A stretch of DNA of 64,000 nucleotides from Eutreptiella sp. 'Long Island Sound 2002'. Taxonomy: Eukaryota > Euglenozoa > Euglenophyceae > Eutreptiales > Eutreptiaceae. Under the pieces are notes generated by a model. It did not search any database and was not told the origin of the DNA. It saw only the letters and a program-made list of their open reading frames with translations. Location of the stretch: contig OZ038380.1 in the NCBI GenBank assembly GCA_964036045.1, forward strand, positions 184,652,108-184,716,107, in the 5' to 3' direction. Position 1 is the first letter of the stretch, and each line of letters starts with the position of its first letter. Positions 11,061 to 23,970 of the stretch are shown here, piece after piece. A program made the position numbers and the translations under genes.

Positions 11061-14030
11061 GAGCGAACCGAGTTCAACGAAGAAAGGTGTGGAGCACAAT
11101 GAGTTCAAACCAAACCATTCCCTTGAGAAGGGCCCACAAAGGTGGACCCTGAGATTGTGGCTGCCACATTAGCGTGAAAGAGCATGTGGCTTTCGTCCTA
11201 CACGGGTTGTATGAGTATACACGGTGTGCAGACGGTGAATGGACTCAGAAGAGAGTCTCTCCGGAAGGCGGAGGCCAGGACAAATTAGTGTGGCCCGACC
11301 ACCTAGGGGAACAAATGCCCGTGGTCAATCAGAGTGAGGGAAGAGGCAGAGCAAGGGGGGGGGATGGTAGAACGGAAGACAACAGAGGCTTCGGCTGTGG
11401 AAAGCTTGCCTTGGACGGTCACACCACGGAAGAGATATGGTTTCCACCATGAGGCTGGATATTGTTTCTTCAACAACCATCAATGTATTATGTTGGACGT
11501 CAGCCATATGGTGGGAATACCAGGTGATATCAATGCCGTGTTGGGTACGCACAGATATTTTGCAACCAATGGAGTGGCGGTCAAGGTATCGGCGGACTCG
11601 TTTATGCACCGGTGAGTCCCACATCGTTGACAGTACCTTGGGTTTCATGCGCAAGTGTATGGTACAGGACACGGAGTCTATGGAAAGGATAGCACTGAGA
11701 GAAGGGAGGACGAGGCCTTCACTTTCAATCAGCTCCTCAGTGTCGTCTGGGGCGCACGGGACGATAAACGTGAGAGCACAACCTGCAGAACACAACCTGC
11801 AGAGCAACAATGCATTACCATGTCCTCACTTTCCATGAATCAATAGGTGGCCGCACGCGATTGCTAGCGCATGATAGCTCCAAGCACCCTTCATCACGGA
11901 CATCAAGGTGTGTAATACACTGCCTATGCTAGCATTGATAGCATGGGTCGACGCACACAATACGGTAGCTGATAACGCCTGCACAGCAATCAGCAATCGA
12001 GTTTGCCGCGATCAAAATGACTGCTTGGGCGACCCACCACCCAAACCCGTTTTGTAGGGCTAGTGTCGCCCGTGCTCGCTGGTTTTACCTTCTGCAGGCA
12101 ACACTTGTCTCTTATACATGCACATACACACACACATATTATGTTTCCAGCCGTATACTTTGAAGCAATGGACCTGCAATGTGCCCAACACGAGTGCCAA
12201 CCCCGGGCGTGGGGTGTGGGTCACCCCGTTTGCTGCGTCAAACCCAACTGTCACTACCACACTTGTGTCAACGAGATGCTGTTTCGAAATTAGTCGCAAG
12301 CCACTTTTGCTTGGTCGTGCATGCTTGCCTAGACCCACTAAAGCGAACGCGGAGACCAGATTTGGCCAACGGGATATCGGGGGCACCTGGATCTGGCCAG
12401 CACCTGCGGCTATGAAGCCCGACACCCTCTTGGATTTCCCTCAGATCCCTCACCCAAAAAAAGCCTTGACACAAGGCAGCCTTGAATGCCAGCAGAGTTG
12501 CCGCCGTTGATCGCTCCCGATACCCTCGACCAGCACTCCTGATTTATTGATAAATACCTCGTGTCGGTCGTTGAGTGTATTCTCGGAAACCGTTTGCCCC
12601 ATTCTGTCCTGACGCCCACCTTATGTGCACTGCCCAACACCACACACACGCATTCTGCACGCACGCTCCTTTCACTTACTTCAGTGGAACTTCAACCAAG
12701 AAATCCATGGCTGCACGACTCAGCACCGACATGGGGACCGAGACACTCATAGCCAGGAAAAATATCACCAAAACCGTTCGCATCAATACGCACAATCACA
12801 AATACAAAAGACAGACCCTCCTGCGTGCGTGTCTCACGGTACTCCTTTACTGCAAGGGTGCAGTACGGCTCACATGCATTTGTGATCAACTTTGTTCGTG
12901 CCTACGCCTCGTCGTTAGTCACCCACTGCTCTATACGATCTAGAGTCAGCTTCTCGGACCTTACTTACGCTTTTGATCCAACATTGACATGCTTGTTGTG
13001 AGATGAACAAATCGAAAGACATGGTTGGAACCTTTTTTCATGGCGGGGGGTTCATTATTGTACTACAGTATTATTTGTGGTATCACATGGTGACCTGATG
13101 TTGGGGTTTTCAAAACCCATTGCACCCCACCCAAAGTCCTTCGATGGTGAATCCAATAGGTGGGTCTCCGTAGGAGTTTGAATCGAAATCGAAATCGTCC
13201 CCCTTCCTATGCCCTGTTTAAAACCTTATTAAGAAACGGAAGCGGTTGGGACTAGAATCCAAAGTACAAGGGGTTGGCTAGGTTTGGAGAGCGTAGAGGA
13301 ACAAACTCAAGCTCAAGCAAAAGCGGCCCTTCAGGAGGTCTCAACCCGAAGTCGTGTGTGTGTCGCCTTCTTGGTCGCGAGGTCCAAGCTTGACGCGATT
13401 CGTAAGTTGAGCATCGACGAGAGGTCAAACACACCACACAACTTACACAAGGAAGTCGTGCATGCTTGCTGGCAAGCTTGCACCTCGGTCACAAAAGCAA
13501 CACTTGCTTCGCGCGGACGAGGTAAAAGCACAATAACGGTGTTGTATGCACCCCAATTGAACGGACACTTCTATAGATAGGGCATATTCGGTGGAGCGCC
13601 ACGGATCCGCCTTTGCTTTCTTGGGGTTCCAAGGACCTCGGTTGTCCACCGACCTTAGCCAGCCACCGTTTTCACCGTAAAGGGTTCTACAGGACCGCTT
13701 GTTTGCACCACCTTCTTGTTGTCCCAGTTTGTCGTGACGCACTTTGAGGCTTCATGTGGATAGCAGCTATGCACCTGTTGTTTGCCAACAGTTTGCCGGC
13801 AAAACGCGCTAGGTTATTTCAACTGGTGGCTCACACGTAGCAGGGCACGGAACTACTTCAGAGCAACATAGAAAGTGCTTTGGGTCGAAGGGTGGAGTCC
13901 AAATTCTGCCTTGCTTTGTAGCTTCTAGGGGTCCCCTAAACCTATGTAAAGAAATGTCCCTACTTGAAAATTAAAAACCTTTTGTAAACTCGATAGTGCG
14001 CATTGAGGCCCATATTTGCATGAGCGATGT
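11060..14030. other. no recognisable gene
   Basis: Moderate-length frames on both strands lack motifs and consistent splice context. Short CA repeats lie at 12120-12140. Nothing supportable was found. Confidence 0.4.
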
Positions 14031-14059
14031 AACCCGCCATATGTGCGTCATTTCTACCA

Positions 14060-14235
14060 CAAAAAGTTTGTCCCCGTGGACAAGAAGTCCATTCCCACAG
14101 ACAAAGACAAAACGTCTATCACCATGGACCAATCACCGTAGACAAAAAGTCGGTTCCCATGGACAAAATGTCTGTTCCCGTAGACAAAAAGTTTGTTCCC
14201 ATGGAAAAAAAAAAGTTTGTCACCGTAAACGGTAG
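14060..14235. repeat. palindromic minisatellite
   Basis: Imperfect units of about 20-24 bp built from GTTCCCATGGACAAAAAGT alternate with variants carrying CCGTAGAC or CCGTGGAC. Each unit contains the near-palindrome CCCATGG or CCGTGG. Frames through it in both directions (VPMEKK..., VYGNRHFVHGNRL...) are repeat products. Confidence 0.8.
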
Positions 14236-14529
14236 CCGAGTACTTTTTTGTACCAAAATGACGCATACCATCCCCCCTAATCTGGCGGGTTATAGACATT
14301 TTACGGAATGGTTGAAGCCGCGTGGGTCTGGGTCCGTGTTTGATGAATTTCGAGCAGCCCGTGCCGCCCCATGCACCTTTGTTCACAAAAGCCGCGCATG
14401 CATATGATGCACCACCGGCAACTCTGCTTGGTTCAGTGCTCACTTGCTGCTGACACATTCGACGTGCTTCAACGAGCACATGGGACTTCGGCATAGCTTT
14501 AACAAGCGGCAGACAATGTCGTTGCATTT

Positions 14530-15095
14530 CTAAGTTACACCTACCCTAGCTTGTTCTAAGATTTTCCCATTCACTTTATGCCCAGGATCGTTGTACTAAT
14601 TGTTTCAGCTTCATGACCATTGATAAGTTTTGTTGGCATGTAGGTGGTTAAAATCAAGGACTTCTCGAGGCATTGGTTGACGGAAATTTTTCCAAGCGTT
14701 GGGATTCCAAGCACGCTCGTAAGATGAACACACCCTGGTCACGAGTTTTGAGGATGGCGCAAATGCGGGTTTCAGTTTTGGTGCTTCCTGTCATTCCGCA
14801 AAGGTTTTGAAGAATTCAAAACGATTATACTGTGTCCACGTCTATGTTTTTTTGGCGATTGGTGATCAATGTTGTTGCTCTGTGCATTGTTCGGCCTTGT
14901 TGCTTTGTCCGTTGTGCTAGGGGAGACTATAGCTCTTGGTGCCCCCAGGACGGCTCCTTAAAAGAGGCATTGATTTAGTGAGCTGTAGGAGAGTTTTGGA
15001 GTCCTTCACATCCTACCCCATCTTGGCCCCTTCTCTCCCTACCCTATCTTCTATATCCACAATCGTGTTCACTCCCTTCAGGATTTCTTTGCAAG
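14530..15095. other. upstream region of the cysteine-rich ORF
   Basis: No gene seen. The last 150 bp before the ATG at 15096 are pyrimidine-rich on the plus strand (TCTCTCCCTACCCTATCTTC at about 15030), compatible with a promoter or leader. No TATA box is evident. Confidence 0.3.
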
Positions 15096-15518
15096 ATGGC
15101 GAGCTGTCTCAAGGGCCATAAACTATGCAACGCTTGTTTCCTTTGTTACTCTGGCTTGTACATGGACATCCCCGATTGCATCGGCTGTTCTTCCTCCTCA
15201 GAGTGCCTCTGCCTCAGCCACGCTTGCTGCCTGAAAATGGGTGGCGATCATCTAACCCTAGGGTTTAACAAGGGCGGCAGCCACATCTGCAAAATTGGGC
15301 TTTACGTCTGTGAGTGGGGATTGTTGAAGCCCCGGACCTTGTGCCAAAGCCAAGGCCAATATTGCTGCCAAACATCTGGATGCGCTCTGCCGCCCACCAA
15401 AGACGTCCCCATGGCACTTGCCATGTGGTTTCTGGTTTGTTACCCCAAGCTTGGAATCTGCATGGACATGAGCGAACTTGGCGTCTCAAATCCTCCGGGG
15501 GCCAATGCTATGAATTAA
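15096..15518 (+). CDS. small cysteine-rich protein, intact single-exon ORF
   Basis: The 140-residue ORF starts at an ATG (MASCLKGHK...) and has composition unlike chance frames. There are about 17 Cys, many in pairs such as CxxC (CNACFLC, CIGC), CLCLSHACC, LCQSQGQYCC and CYPKLGICM. The arrangement, Cys-rich N-terminus, ICKIGLYVCEWGLLKPRTLC centre, QYCCQ, then CYPKLGIC, resembles uncharacterised cysteine-rich proteins I recall from dinoflagellates and other algae. That likeness is from memory, not a search. No signal peptide or clear membrane helix is visible. Role unknown; metal binding or disulfide stabilisation are only guesses. The stop is followed by a degenerate tandem repeat that shares a short piece with the 3' part of the ORF. 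Confidence 0.6.
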   Translation: MASCLKGHKLCNACFLCYSGLYMDIPDCIGCSSSSECLCLSHACCLKMGGDHLTLGFNKGGSHICKIGLYVCEWGLLKPRTLCQSQGQYCCQTSGCALPPTKDVPMALAMWFLVCYPKLGICMDMSELGVSNPPGANAMN

Positions 15519-15529
15519 GTCGTTGTTTG

Positions 15530-16010
15530 GAGAGAAATTTCAGGTTAAGGCAAGGGCTTTGCAGACGGATGAAACACGCCTTTTCAGGCGTAACGGGCTT
15601 GCACATGAAGTGGCCGATTCTCGCAGCCAAGCGCTGACTCGTAGCATGCACCCATCCTTCGATGCGGTTCTCGGCACAGCCAGGGAGGGGAAAGTCTGCC
15701 AAAGGGTGTGCGGTACAGAACCACAACTATGAAATAAGCCTTTTTCGGAGCAAGGGATGCGGCCTGCAGAGGGATACTCCTTTGTAGGCCGAACGGGCAT
15801 GGACATGAGGGAGTTTGGCGTGAGTGCTCGCAGAGCCCATTGTCATTCATAGAAGACCTGGCAAGTTTCGGGTCAAGGTCTGCAGGGGGACGAAATACTT
15901 CTTCCGGGACCTAACGTGTTGCGTGTAGCGTGCCCAATACGGGCATGATTGGCCTGTTTAGATACTTCCTGCCCCTTTCACTGCTGTCAGCCAAGGCTCG
16001 CTGTTCCCAG
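15530..16010. repeat. degenerate tandem repeat downstream of the cysteine-rich ORF
   Basis: Two to three diverged units contain GGTTAAGGCAAGGGCTTTGC or GGTCAAGGTCTGCAGGGGGA, and CGGGCATGGACATGAGGGAG or related. The piece GCATGGACATGAG also occurs near the 3' end of the ORF (about 15460), so the array may derive from partial duplication of that gene. Confidence 0.45.
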
Positions 16011-16250
16011 GGGCGCACCCAGCATTGGCATTCTCCCATTTCTCAACCTGCAGCCTACCAGCCCGCTTTCCTTAGTTAGGCGGGGCAGGTGAGACCCGCG
16101 GTACCATTTGTTGAGTGCATGGCATGTTATTTTTCTATATATGTGTGTCATGTGTCATGTGTCATACGTCATACATGTATGTTATATGACATGTGGTGCT
16201 TACTAGCATGTCGTCTCTTTCATTGTACTTGTGCGGACAACCCCTCTGCA

Positions 16251-16399
16251 GGCAGAAACGGCAGTACCAGATTGTGGTGCCCATTGGAGAGCAGCTGCTC
16301 AAGGAGCAACACATGTACTTTCAAAATGAACCCGATGGAAAACTCTTTTTGAGGCCCAAATTGTACATGCTTTCAACTCCGCGGCACATCAACCCGTGA
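16251..16399 (+). CDS. probable terminal exon of an unknown gene
   Basis: After a CTCTGCAG acceptor, one frame reads QKRQYQIVVPIGEQLLKEQH, then YFQNEPDGKLFLRPKLYMLS and ends PRHINP at a TGA. The mixture of charged and aliphatic residues looks like real protein. Entry is in codon phase 2. No upstream exon could be assigned with confidence, and no family was recognised. An alternative is a transposon remnant. Confidence 0.45.
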
Positions 16400-17515
16400 C
16401 CTGGGGTTGTTAACTGCATTTCATGGTTGGTGCCCTGAAAAAGGAAGTGGGCCATCTTCTATGCGATCCCTACACACTATTGTTCAAGTAGAAATAGAGT
16501 GCAAAGAATAAGTACAGTGAGCACAGGCAAAAAGGTTATAACCAGTGAAGCAGTGCTGTAGTGTCTTCGTTGCATTCATGCAGGGCCAGGGAAGGAGCTA
16601 CGGGGGGGGGGGGGGGCTCTCATGCAGCTCGGTTGTGGAGCCTAGTATCGCTGACCTCTGCACTCTACTGCAATCACACTCCTCCTCCCCCTGAGTCCGA
16701 CATTCCCACCACCCTCAAACCCTCTTGCAGTGCCAGCCCCAAGACATCCGAGTCAGATGATTCCCCCACCCAGCCCGATGGTCCTTGTCTGCCCTCACTG
16801 AGGGGGTTACGGGTGGGGGTTCATGATGTGCACCACCATCCTGCACCCCAAAGTGAGCCAGACTCCCCACCACACCACTGAAAGTAGCCACACCAACCAC
16901 ACCAGTCAAAGCATCTTCTGCCTTTTTGGGAAAAGATCCTGGTCCCCCATTTCCGCAAGTGAAAGTAGGTCACCAACAGATATGTATGCCAAGGTAGATT
17001 GGAACCTAAGGTTGCCTAGCATGTGAAAGTGTGCCAGAGGTTTGGTGAATTGAAGCACGGAAGGAGCTTTTATTCCTGAAAAGTCAAAGGTTGCGCAGGA
17101 CACAGTGAAAATATGGAAAGCCAGTTACAGTCAGTTACACTCACTGCAACGCATTCCCAACAAGCACCCACAGAAGACGGGTATTTGGCCCTTGGCTGCT
17201 GTCCATGTGCCCAGAATTTAGTTGCCGAAGCACGTTCAACCGAGGCGCATCCAGAACCTGGTGCAGAAAATCTGGCACCTGCACCATCAAGTGAAGAGGC
17301 ATATACACTGCCAGCAGCACAGGGAAAAACAGGCACAACCAGCAGCACCCCAATGCACAGCCACTTGATCCAGCTGCATTGTCAAATGGAGCCCAGCTTT
17401 GAAATGCCTGGTTGCCCTTCGCTCATGAGCGACATGTGTTTGGCCAATCTGCAAGTGCAATCGCTTTGGTGTGTACCATTATTTTGTGCTCTGCCCTGCC
17501 TGCCAGGTCACTAGA
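16400..17515 (+). other. weak coding-like stretches, unassigned
   Basis: Plus-strand frames at 16681-16880 (PPPESDIPTT..., SPKTSESDDSPTQPDG) and 17113-17514 (133 codons from an ATG, MESQLQSVTL...) have plausible composition but no recognised motif and no clear splice linkage. A G14 run lies near 16602-16615. Confidence 0.3.
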
Positions 17516-17519
17516 CAGA

Positions 17520-17745
17520 CAGTACAGCGGCCCATAAGCGGCGGCGGCGGGGGACCTGGCAACCAGTAGCAACCTGCAGCTCTCCAGCAGTAACCTGCAC
17601 CAAACTGCAGCTCTTCAGCAGCGATTTTCAGCAACCGGCGGCAGCCTGCACCCGTCCAGCATCAACCTGAAGCAACCATTAGTTCTGCAGCAGCACTTTG
17701 CAGCACCCTGCAGTCACCAGCAGCACCCTGAGGGGGGGGGGGTCA
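17520..17745. repeat. CAGCA-rich minisatellite
   Basis: Imperfect repeats of AGCAACCTGCAGC, CAGCAGTAACCTGCACC and CAGCAGCACCCTGCAG type, ending at a G10 run. No gene. Confidence 0.7.
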
Positions 17746-18500
17746 TCAGGGTAACATCTCTCCCTTCCATTTTCCCCATGCAGAGGAAGGAAAAAATTGT
17801 CGACCTTGAAACGTCTCTAATGTACCCTTTGTCAGCACAATGCAGCCGTCCAGTGTAATGCACCCTTTGTTGCACGCCTAACGCAATGTACCCTTTTCAG
17901 GGAAATGCCTGGGGATAAAAAGGAGGCTTTTCATCACAGCATTGGAGGGATGTATGCAACGGTAGTGCATGCTTTGAACATCGTCGACCCAACAAATCAA
18001 AGAATTGGCAGCTGTCCAGATGTTGGGTGAGCGATCGCAGTGCAGAATCTGGGGACAGCATTGGGGCAGCTGTGAACCAAATGGATTATCCAGTCTCAAG
18101 CAACAGTTTATGTACAAGGGGGGGGGGGGGGGGGGCTGCCTATTCAATTTTGCGGTGGCAAATTTCGCTGCGGGAAAGTTCGCAGAAGCCCCTGGATTTT
18201 GTGGGGTAAATTTTGCAGACACTCCCACACATGTTGTGGTGTGTAGGGCTTTGCAGGCTGGGTGGAGCTTAGCCACAGGTGCCACTCACAATGCAGGGGA
18301 GACCCATCTGCCACACTCTGCCAGCTCAGGTCGTGACATGTGTTCAAAGTTTGACAGTGGGATTTTTCTTACACCCTAGGCAAGAGCAACCGTGACTCCC
18401 TCCGAAGGAACACCCGAGCGGGAGGGGAGGAGAGGTACTTCAAGGTTTTTTGTTTTTTAAGTCTCACCCTGCTCTAATGCCATATTGATCTCAGAATATT
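17745..18500. other. no recognisable gene
   Basis: Contains an uninterrupted G17 run (18118-18134) and no supportable ORF. Confidence 0.5.
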
Positions 18501-18599
18501 TTGATATTTTGGGGGTTCACTGCAAGTGATGGAGCGCGTGTTTCTGTTTGCTCTTCTGAACAGAACCCAAGGAGGGAAATCTTGTAGCCAGGTGTTTGC

Positions 18600-18680
18600 T
18601 GTCCTTCGGGGCCATTTTGGGAGGGGTTAAAAGCCAACCCATTCCGGGTAAATCGCCGTAAAAGTAGCGCGCAACGCAGA
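18600..18680. repeat. dispersed repeat family B, copy 1
   Basis: GGGCCATTTTGGGAGGGGTT, AAAGCCAACCCATTCCGGGT and AAATCGCCGTAAAAGTAG recur with changes at 45795-45870 and, more diverged, at 20418-20485. Confidence 0.6.
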
Positions 18681-18689
18681 TACACATTT

Positions 18690-21350
18690 GTTGTTTTTAT
18701 AGGATGTTGTCCATGACATTTGTTTTATAATTTATTCTCTGAAATATTGCATTTTGCATTTCATGTTATGTGATTGCTTTTATCCTTTTTCTATTCTCTA
18801 ATCTTGTGTTTTCAGTGGACCCTACATAGGCAGGCGTCCACTAATTCTCAACTAATTCTCGGCCCTATTACCACTAGGGTGGTCCTCAATACAGCAGGGT
18901 TATAGGCGTACATAGCCAATTAACAACTTTAGTTATACAAAATATTTTTGCCATCAAACTGTTGCTGCTTTTGCGTGGATGCCTGGTCCTATCCATGAGG
19001 TAAGGAAATCTTTGACCCACCAAATGAGTTTATTACTAAGTTTGGCCAAGGTGTTAATCTACTAAAAGGCACACTTGTTGAAACAAGCGACCAGAAATCT
19101 CTTTGCAGTTTTTTTTCCCAAAGGGACGGCCGGAGCAAGAGACCGGATCCCTAGAGAGTGAGTAGCCGGTGTTGTGCTAGAATATGGGTTCCGGATGCAA
19201 TTTATCATTTTCTAATTGCGCCACTTTTTGACCATTTGCGCCACATTTTGTGCCTACCTCATGACCTAAATTAAGATATGGGGCAAGTATGGGCCACTAT
19301 GCTCCAAAAGGTGTTTCATGGAGTTTGCGATGGGTTTCCACGATGGTGCAAACCAAGGACAAGTGTATTCCGGTGTTCATTCCACACATCCAGCCAGTGC
19401 ATGCATGCTTCTCATGGTGGTTGGATTTTAGGGTGGTTTAGGGAAGGCTAACAAACTATTGGGTGCCTTAATGGCGGCCAAAAAAAAAAGGTCTACTTTG
19501 TGCACACGGATTGCACAACGCGCGCAAAGCACCCGGTGGACCCCTTATTGGAGTTTACCCAAAGCACCGCATTTGCCTACAAAATCTATTTTTCCTGGAA
19601 AACAATGTTTTAATCAAGCATCCCATTCACATTCATTGTCTTGGCACTACTCCATCCAGCTTACAATAAGCGTAGATGTCCATAACTTTACGCTTGCTTA
19701 CTAGGTTGTTTTCAGGTTCCGCTGCGGTAGACAATTTTTCGTCTATGTACGGGTATGAATTGAATATCACATACCATGGGTTGAAATACCTACGGAATTG
19801 CCTTCAATGCCATCGGTAAGACAATCAATATTTTTGGGGGAGGCGTTAGCCCAAGGGGAGTTGGCATCCTCTCTTTCTCTTTGTATTGTACTCCACATAC
19901 ATTCTTGGGACCAAGCTTCGGAGCTGTCCAATTCTACGATGATCCCTAATGACTAGGCCGTTGACTATGGTAGTGGATGTGACATGTAGTGAGGATGAAT
20001 GTGATACCAAAATATTCAATGGGAAATACTCAGCCATTGGTGAGACAATCAACATGGTTAATTATGTGGGTTGCATCTGAGTAGTGGTACATATTTTCCA
20101 AATCCGACAAAGACACATGCTATTGCAATTTGGAATTGGCAGGATATCAACATGCCGACCGCTATGAAAGGATTCCTTGGGCAAGGCAATGGGTACTCCA
20201 TTTCTGCAAGTGTGCGGAGTATGGAGAACCACAATAATTGTAAGGCATGCACCGCTCTGCACGGAGACAAATGCACACACCTTATTTACCCAAAAGTTCA
20301 TGATCTTTGGCGGGCCCTCATCTCACACTTACAATGAGAAAGTCTAACAAAAGGTGTATTTTACAATACAATTAGCACTGATCTTGCACACTTTGCGCAC
20401 AAGAGGTTTGCTCTTCGTTGGGCCCATTTCAGGAGAGGGTAAAGCCCAAGCTATTCTGGGTAAGATGGTTGTATAAGTAGTGTGCATGCGGTGTGGATAC
20501 TCCCCCTATGTGGGGCTAGAATGGGTCACCACAAGATGAAAATGGGCAAATTTTCTTGTTTGGGCATGCCAGTGGTGGTGGAAATGCCTTGGAGAAAACC
20601 ATTTTTAACCATGTTTTGACACAAAGGTGACCTTTGGTGCTTGTGGTAGTTCAAACCCTTCACCTCAATAGTGGTAGGCCAGGGCGCGGGCGCCAAATTG
20701 TGAGGTGCCATAGTCTTAACCTAGTTTGAACTCTGGTCCAAAACTATGATTTTTACCCAAAACAGCCTAAAAACCCATCAAAGTGGCGAAACCATGGAAA
20801 ACGGATGCCAAACGTTGCAAGCACCATGGTTTGCTTGTGTCAAAGAGCCCTTTGGTGACCTCTAACTCCATGATATGCTTTGAGCCCATGGTGATGTGTT
20901 GTGGCCCTCGAAAGGTCCCAAAAGCCTTGGGTGTTGGGCCTCTTTGAGGCTCAAACAGGGTCAAGAAAGGTGAAGGGTTAGGATTACCGGGGGTACCAGG
21001 GGTCACCTATGTGTCAAAACATGGTAAAAAATTTTCCCCAAAGTTAGTCCTCCACCACTTGGCATGTCCAAAGAAGTCATTTGGGCCCATTTCATCCTTT
21101 GGTGACCCATTCTTGCCCCCATAAACATTCAAAAAGCCCTGAAACGGGACAAACAAAGTGTGTGGTCCATTTCAAATTTCTTGAACACACCTGCGGACTG
21201 TGAGATATGGGAAGAAGGAGGAGGCCTACAGGTTGCTAGTAGATGTCAAGGTGGCTACGTGATATGGGGGTCGCTCACCCGATGCTGATTTGTATGCCAA
21301 GCCAGAAAATTTCACTAAGATGTTATTTTGTACGCTGATTAATTCCTTTT
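18690..21350. other. AT-richer region without a gene; holds repeat family B copy 3
   Basis: Base composition is more AT-rich than the rest and poly-G/C runs are nearly absent. Nothing coding could be supported. Positions 20418-20485 resemble the repeat at 18600-18680. Confidence 0.45.
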
Positions 21351-23360
21351 ATGGGTACGATTGGGCATTCAAGGACTCAAGCGGAAGCTGGCAGAACCAG
21401 GGCAGCCACCTTTGCCACTATGGATCACACGATTCATAGCCACCCATAGCCAACCACAAGAAATAGCGAGAAACTTGAGGGGTCAGGTAGGAGTGCCCGT
21501 TGGGGCAACCCGCCAGCGAAAAAGAGAAGCCCAAACGACACAGTGCAGTGGTTCACCCGAATCATACTCCAACAAACACCAACTGAACCTAAACACATAG
21601 TGGACCCGCTACTGCATCCGCATGGACCTCGCAAGGAACCACCTCCACACAATGGCAAACACTTTCTCATATGCCCGCTTGCTAGAAGACACAATGGAGC
21701 ACAGAGGACACGTGAAAGCTGCATACTCACAAGCCTCACACACAAAATAGGCATACAACACCGTGACAACCAACCAACTAAACGACCACATACACCAAGC
21801 CAACAATTGCAAGACTGACAACAGGGCTTGTGTGACGCGGCACACACCACATACACAAGCACGAAACACATGGTGCACGGCCAATACGAACAAGCCAAAC
21901 ACACGTTGCGCCTCCACTGTGGGTACAATCCCACACACAACTACCGACACAACAAGCGGAAAGGCACTACAACCATGCACACTACATGCTACTCCAACAA
22001 ACAAAATGCGCCCTAAGGGAGCACACAAAGAGAAGACACATCTAGCCCTGCGAGACCTATACCAGACGGAAACAAGAGTTATTCGACAAAGCTTGTTTTT
22101 CAAATGCAAACGCCCCAGGGAGGCATTGGACTCCACATTGTGAAAAATCCCCCCTCCGCCCCGTACCCAGATGCCTAAAGGAGCATTGGGACTCCAACAA
22201 ATGGGAGATCCACACCAACTGATTCCTACCTCCATGGGGAAACCATGCGGGAACAACCATGAGCTGATTCCCGTATGCTCACCCAGGCACTGCCGAAATC
22301 TATAGTTAGCTTGAACCTGCCCTTGCAGCCCACGGCACTTTGTTGTTGGCCCATTTGAGAAAAAAAAGGGGGGGGGGTCACTGTGTGTCTCACCCCACGG
22401 TGCTTGCTCCCCGAATCCAAGTCCTACGTAGTCCGCCCCCCTCCCTAGACCAAGACCATTGTTGAAGACATCAGGTGGACCATCTGGAGCCCACCAAGAA
22501 ATAACCACACCCATCCAGAGCTGCCAAGAAGTAACAGCAGCCATGCAGAGCCCACTGGGAAGTAACACGGCAAGACAACAACTATCCAAAGTAACACTCA
22601 GTACCCCAGAAGCCTCCATGGTGCACCAGTTTTAGGGGTCCCAAGGAATGCCCTTGTCCCCATAATTTGTTTCAATACGTTACGCGGTGCGCACACCGTG
22701 CCGGCAGGGTGCAGGTAATCCCCCTTGAAACCCGAAACGACACGAGTTGCCTCATGGGAATGGACACCCCATGAGGCAACGTTGTGAAGCACGAGACAAG
22801 TGCCTCACAGAATTCGGCACACCGAAACACAAAATCGTCCAAATCGGCCTCACAGGCTTCGGCACCCTGTGGGGCACAGGCTCTTCGGTCTGAGCGGCCA
22901 TATCGCAGAGTGGATCTTCCGCTTCCATCGGCCGTCCCCTGGCAGGGGGTGTGGGCAGCTACAGCCACCAGCAGTGAGGAGGTAGAGTGGAGGCCTCCAT
23001 TGTTGTATGCTGACTCCCTAGGCCACTGTGTCCCTGCCACCCTGAAATTATAGCAAAAAAACCAGAAAAGGGCTGCGGGGCTGCGGGGAGCCACGGAAAA
23101 CCTCGTGATATGGCCAGAAAAGGGCTGGGGAAGACACCCGTGCGGTGTGCGAGGTGCGTTCATTTCCCTCACAGTACCTGCTCGCCACATTACACCCGAA
23201 AAGGCCCCACGAAAAACTGCCAACCTCTGGAGTGCTAGTTTGCATCTCCCTGATGCTGCGCAGCTCACAATGCACAGCTGCAATCAGCCTTGTGATGCAT
23301 AACCCATAGTTCCAAACCTGCATTTGTACTCATGCTGTACAGCCGACCACATAGCCACAA
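21350..23360. other. no supportable gene
   Basis: The minus strand has a 336-codon open frame (21609-22619), but it is extremely Cys/Val/Trp-rich, mirrors a CA/AC-rich plus strand and has no motif. At 22470-22620 short related units (CCATCCAGAGC..., AAGAAGTAACAGCAGCCATG) form an irregular repeat; similar units occur at 49640-49710 and 63850-63960. Confidence 0.4.
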
Positions 23361-23362
23361 AG

Positions 23363-23633
23363 ATGTTCTCCCGTGGAGCCCAGTTGCCTCTGGCCATGTT
23401 GCTGCCCCATGGACGCCACGTGGCAGCAAGAATGCAGTCACAGACAGTGAAGCCTGCCAATGCATCTGCCAGACCCCAAGTGCTGGGCATTGAACTCACT
23501 GGGGAGGTGTACTACCGCACATTGGCAAACAAGTCACCTGCACCGCTTGACAAGATGTGCCTCCGCTTGGCAGACGAAGAACACAAGCAGCACGCTGCCC
23601 TGGTGAAGTCGTTTGAAGAGGGGGAAATTCGAG
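23363..23633 (+). CDS. rubrerythrin-like gene, exon 1
   Basis: Encodes the putative transit peptide and helices 1 and 2. It ends GAAATTCGAG before the donor GTTTGA, in phase 1. Confidence 0.65.
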
Positions 23634-23934
23634 GTTTGACTCCCAGCATTATGCTTGTTTCAATGTATTGCCCTTGTAAATGTTTACAGAAACTTGGGAT
23701 CTGCTGAGCCAGGAATTCCTGGGGCCTCATTCACGCAGCTCAGCACGCACCAAAGCTGTCTTCCAGGGGTCATTAGTGAGACCCCGGTCGCCTTACACGC
23801 ACAATCACACACACACACCCACACACACACACAAACACCCACCCACCTGGACACACACACACCTCACATCAGAGCGTACCAAGCAAAATCCCATGACCAC
23901 AGCAGACTGCTGTTAACAGGTGTATTTGCAGACG

Positions 23935-23970
<36 letters not shown>

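Noticed and set aside
21609-22619. 336-codon minus-strand open frame, the longest outside the retroelement and kinase exons
   Set aside because: Composition is dominated by Cys, Val, Trp and Ser because the plus strand is CA/AC-rich. No motif, no repeat-free core and no splice context.
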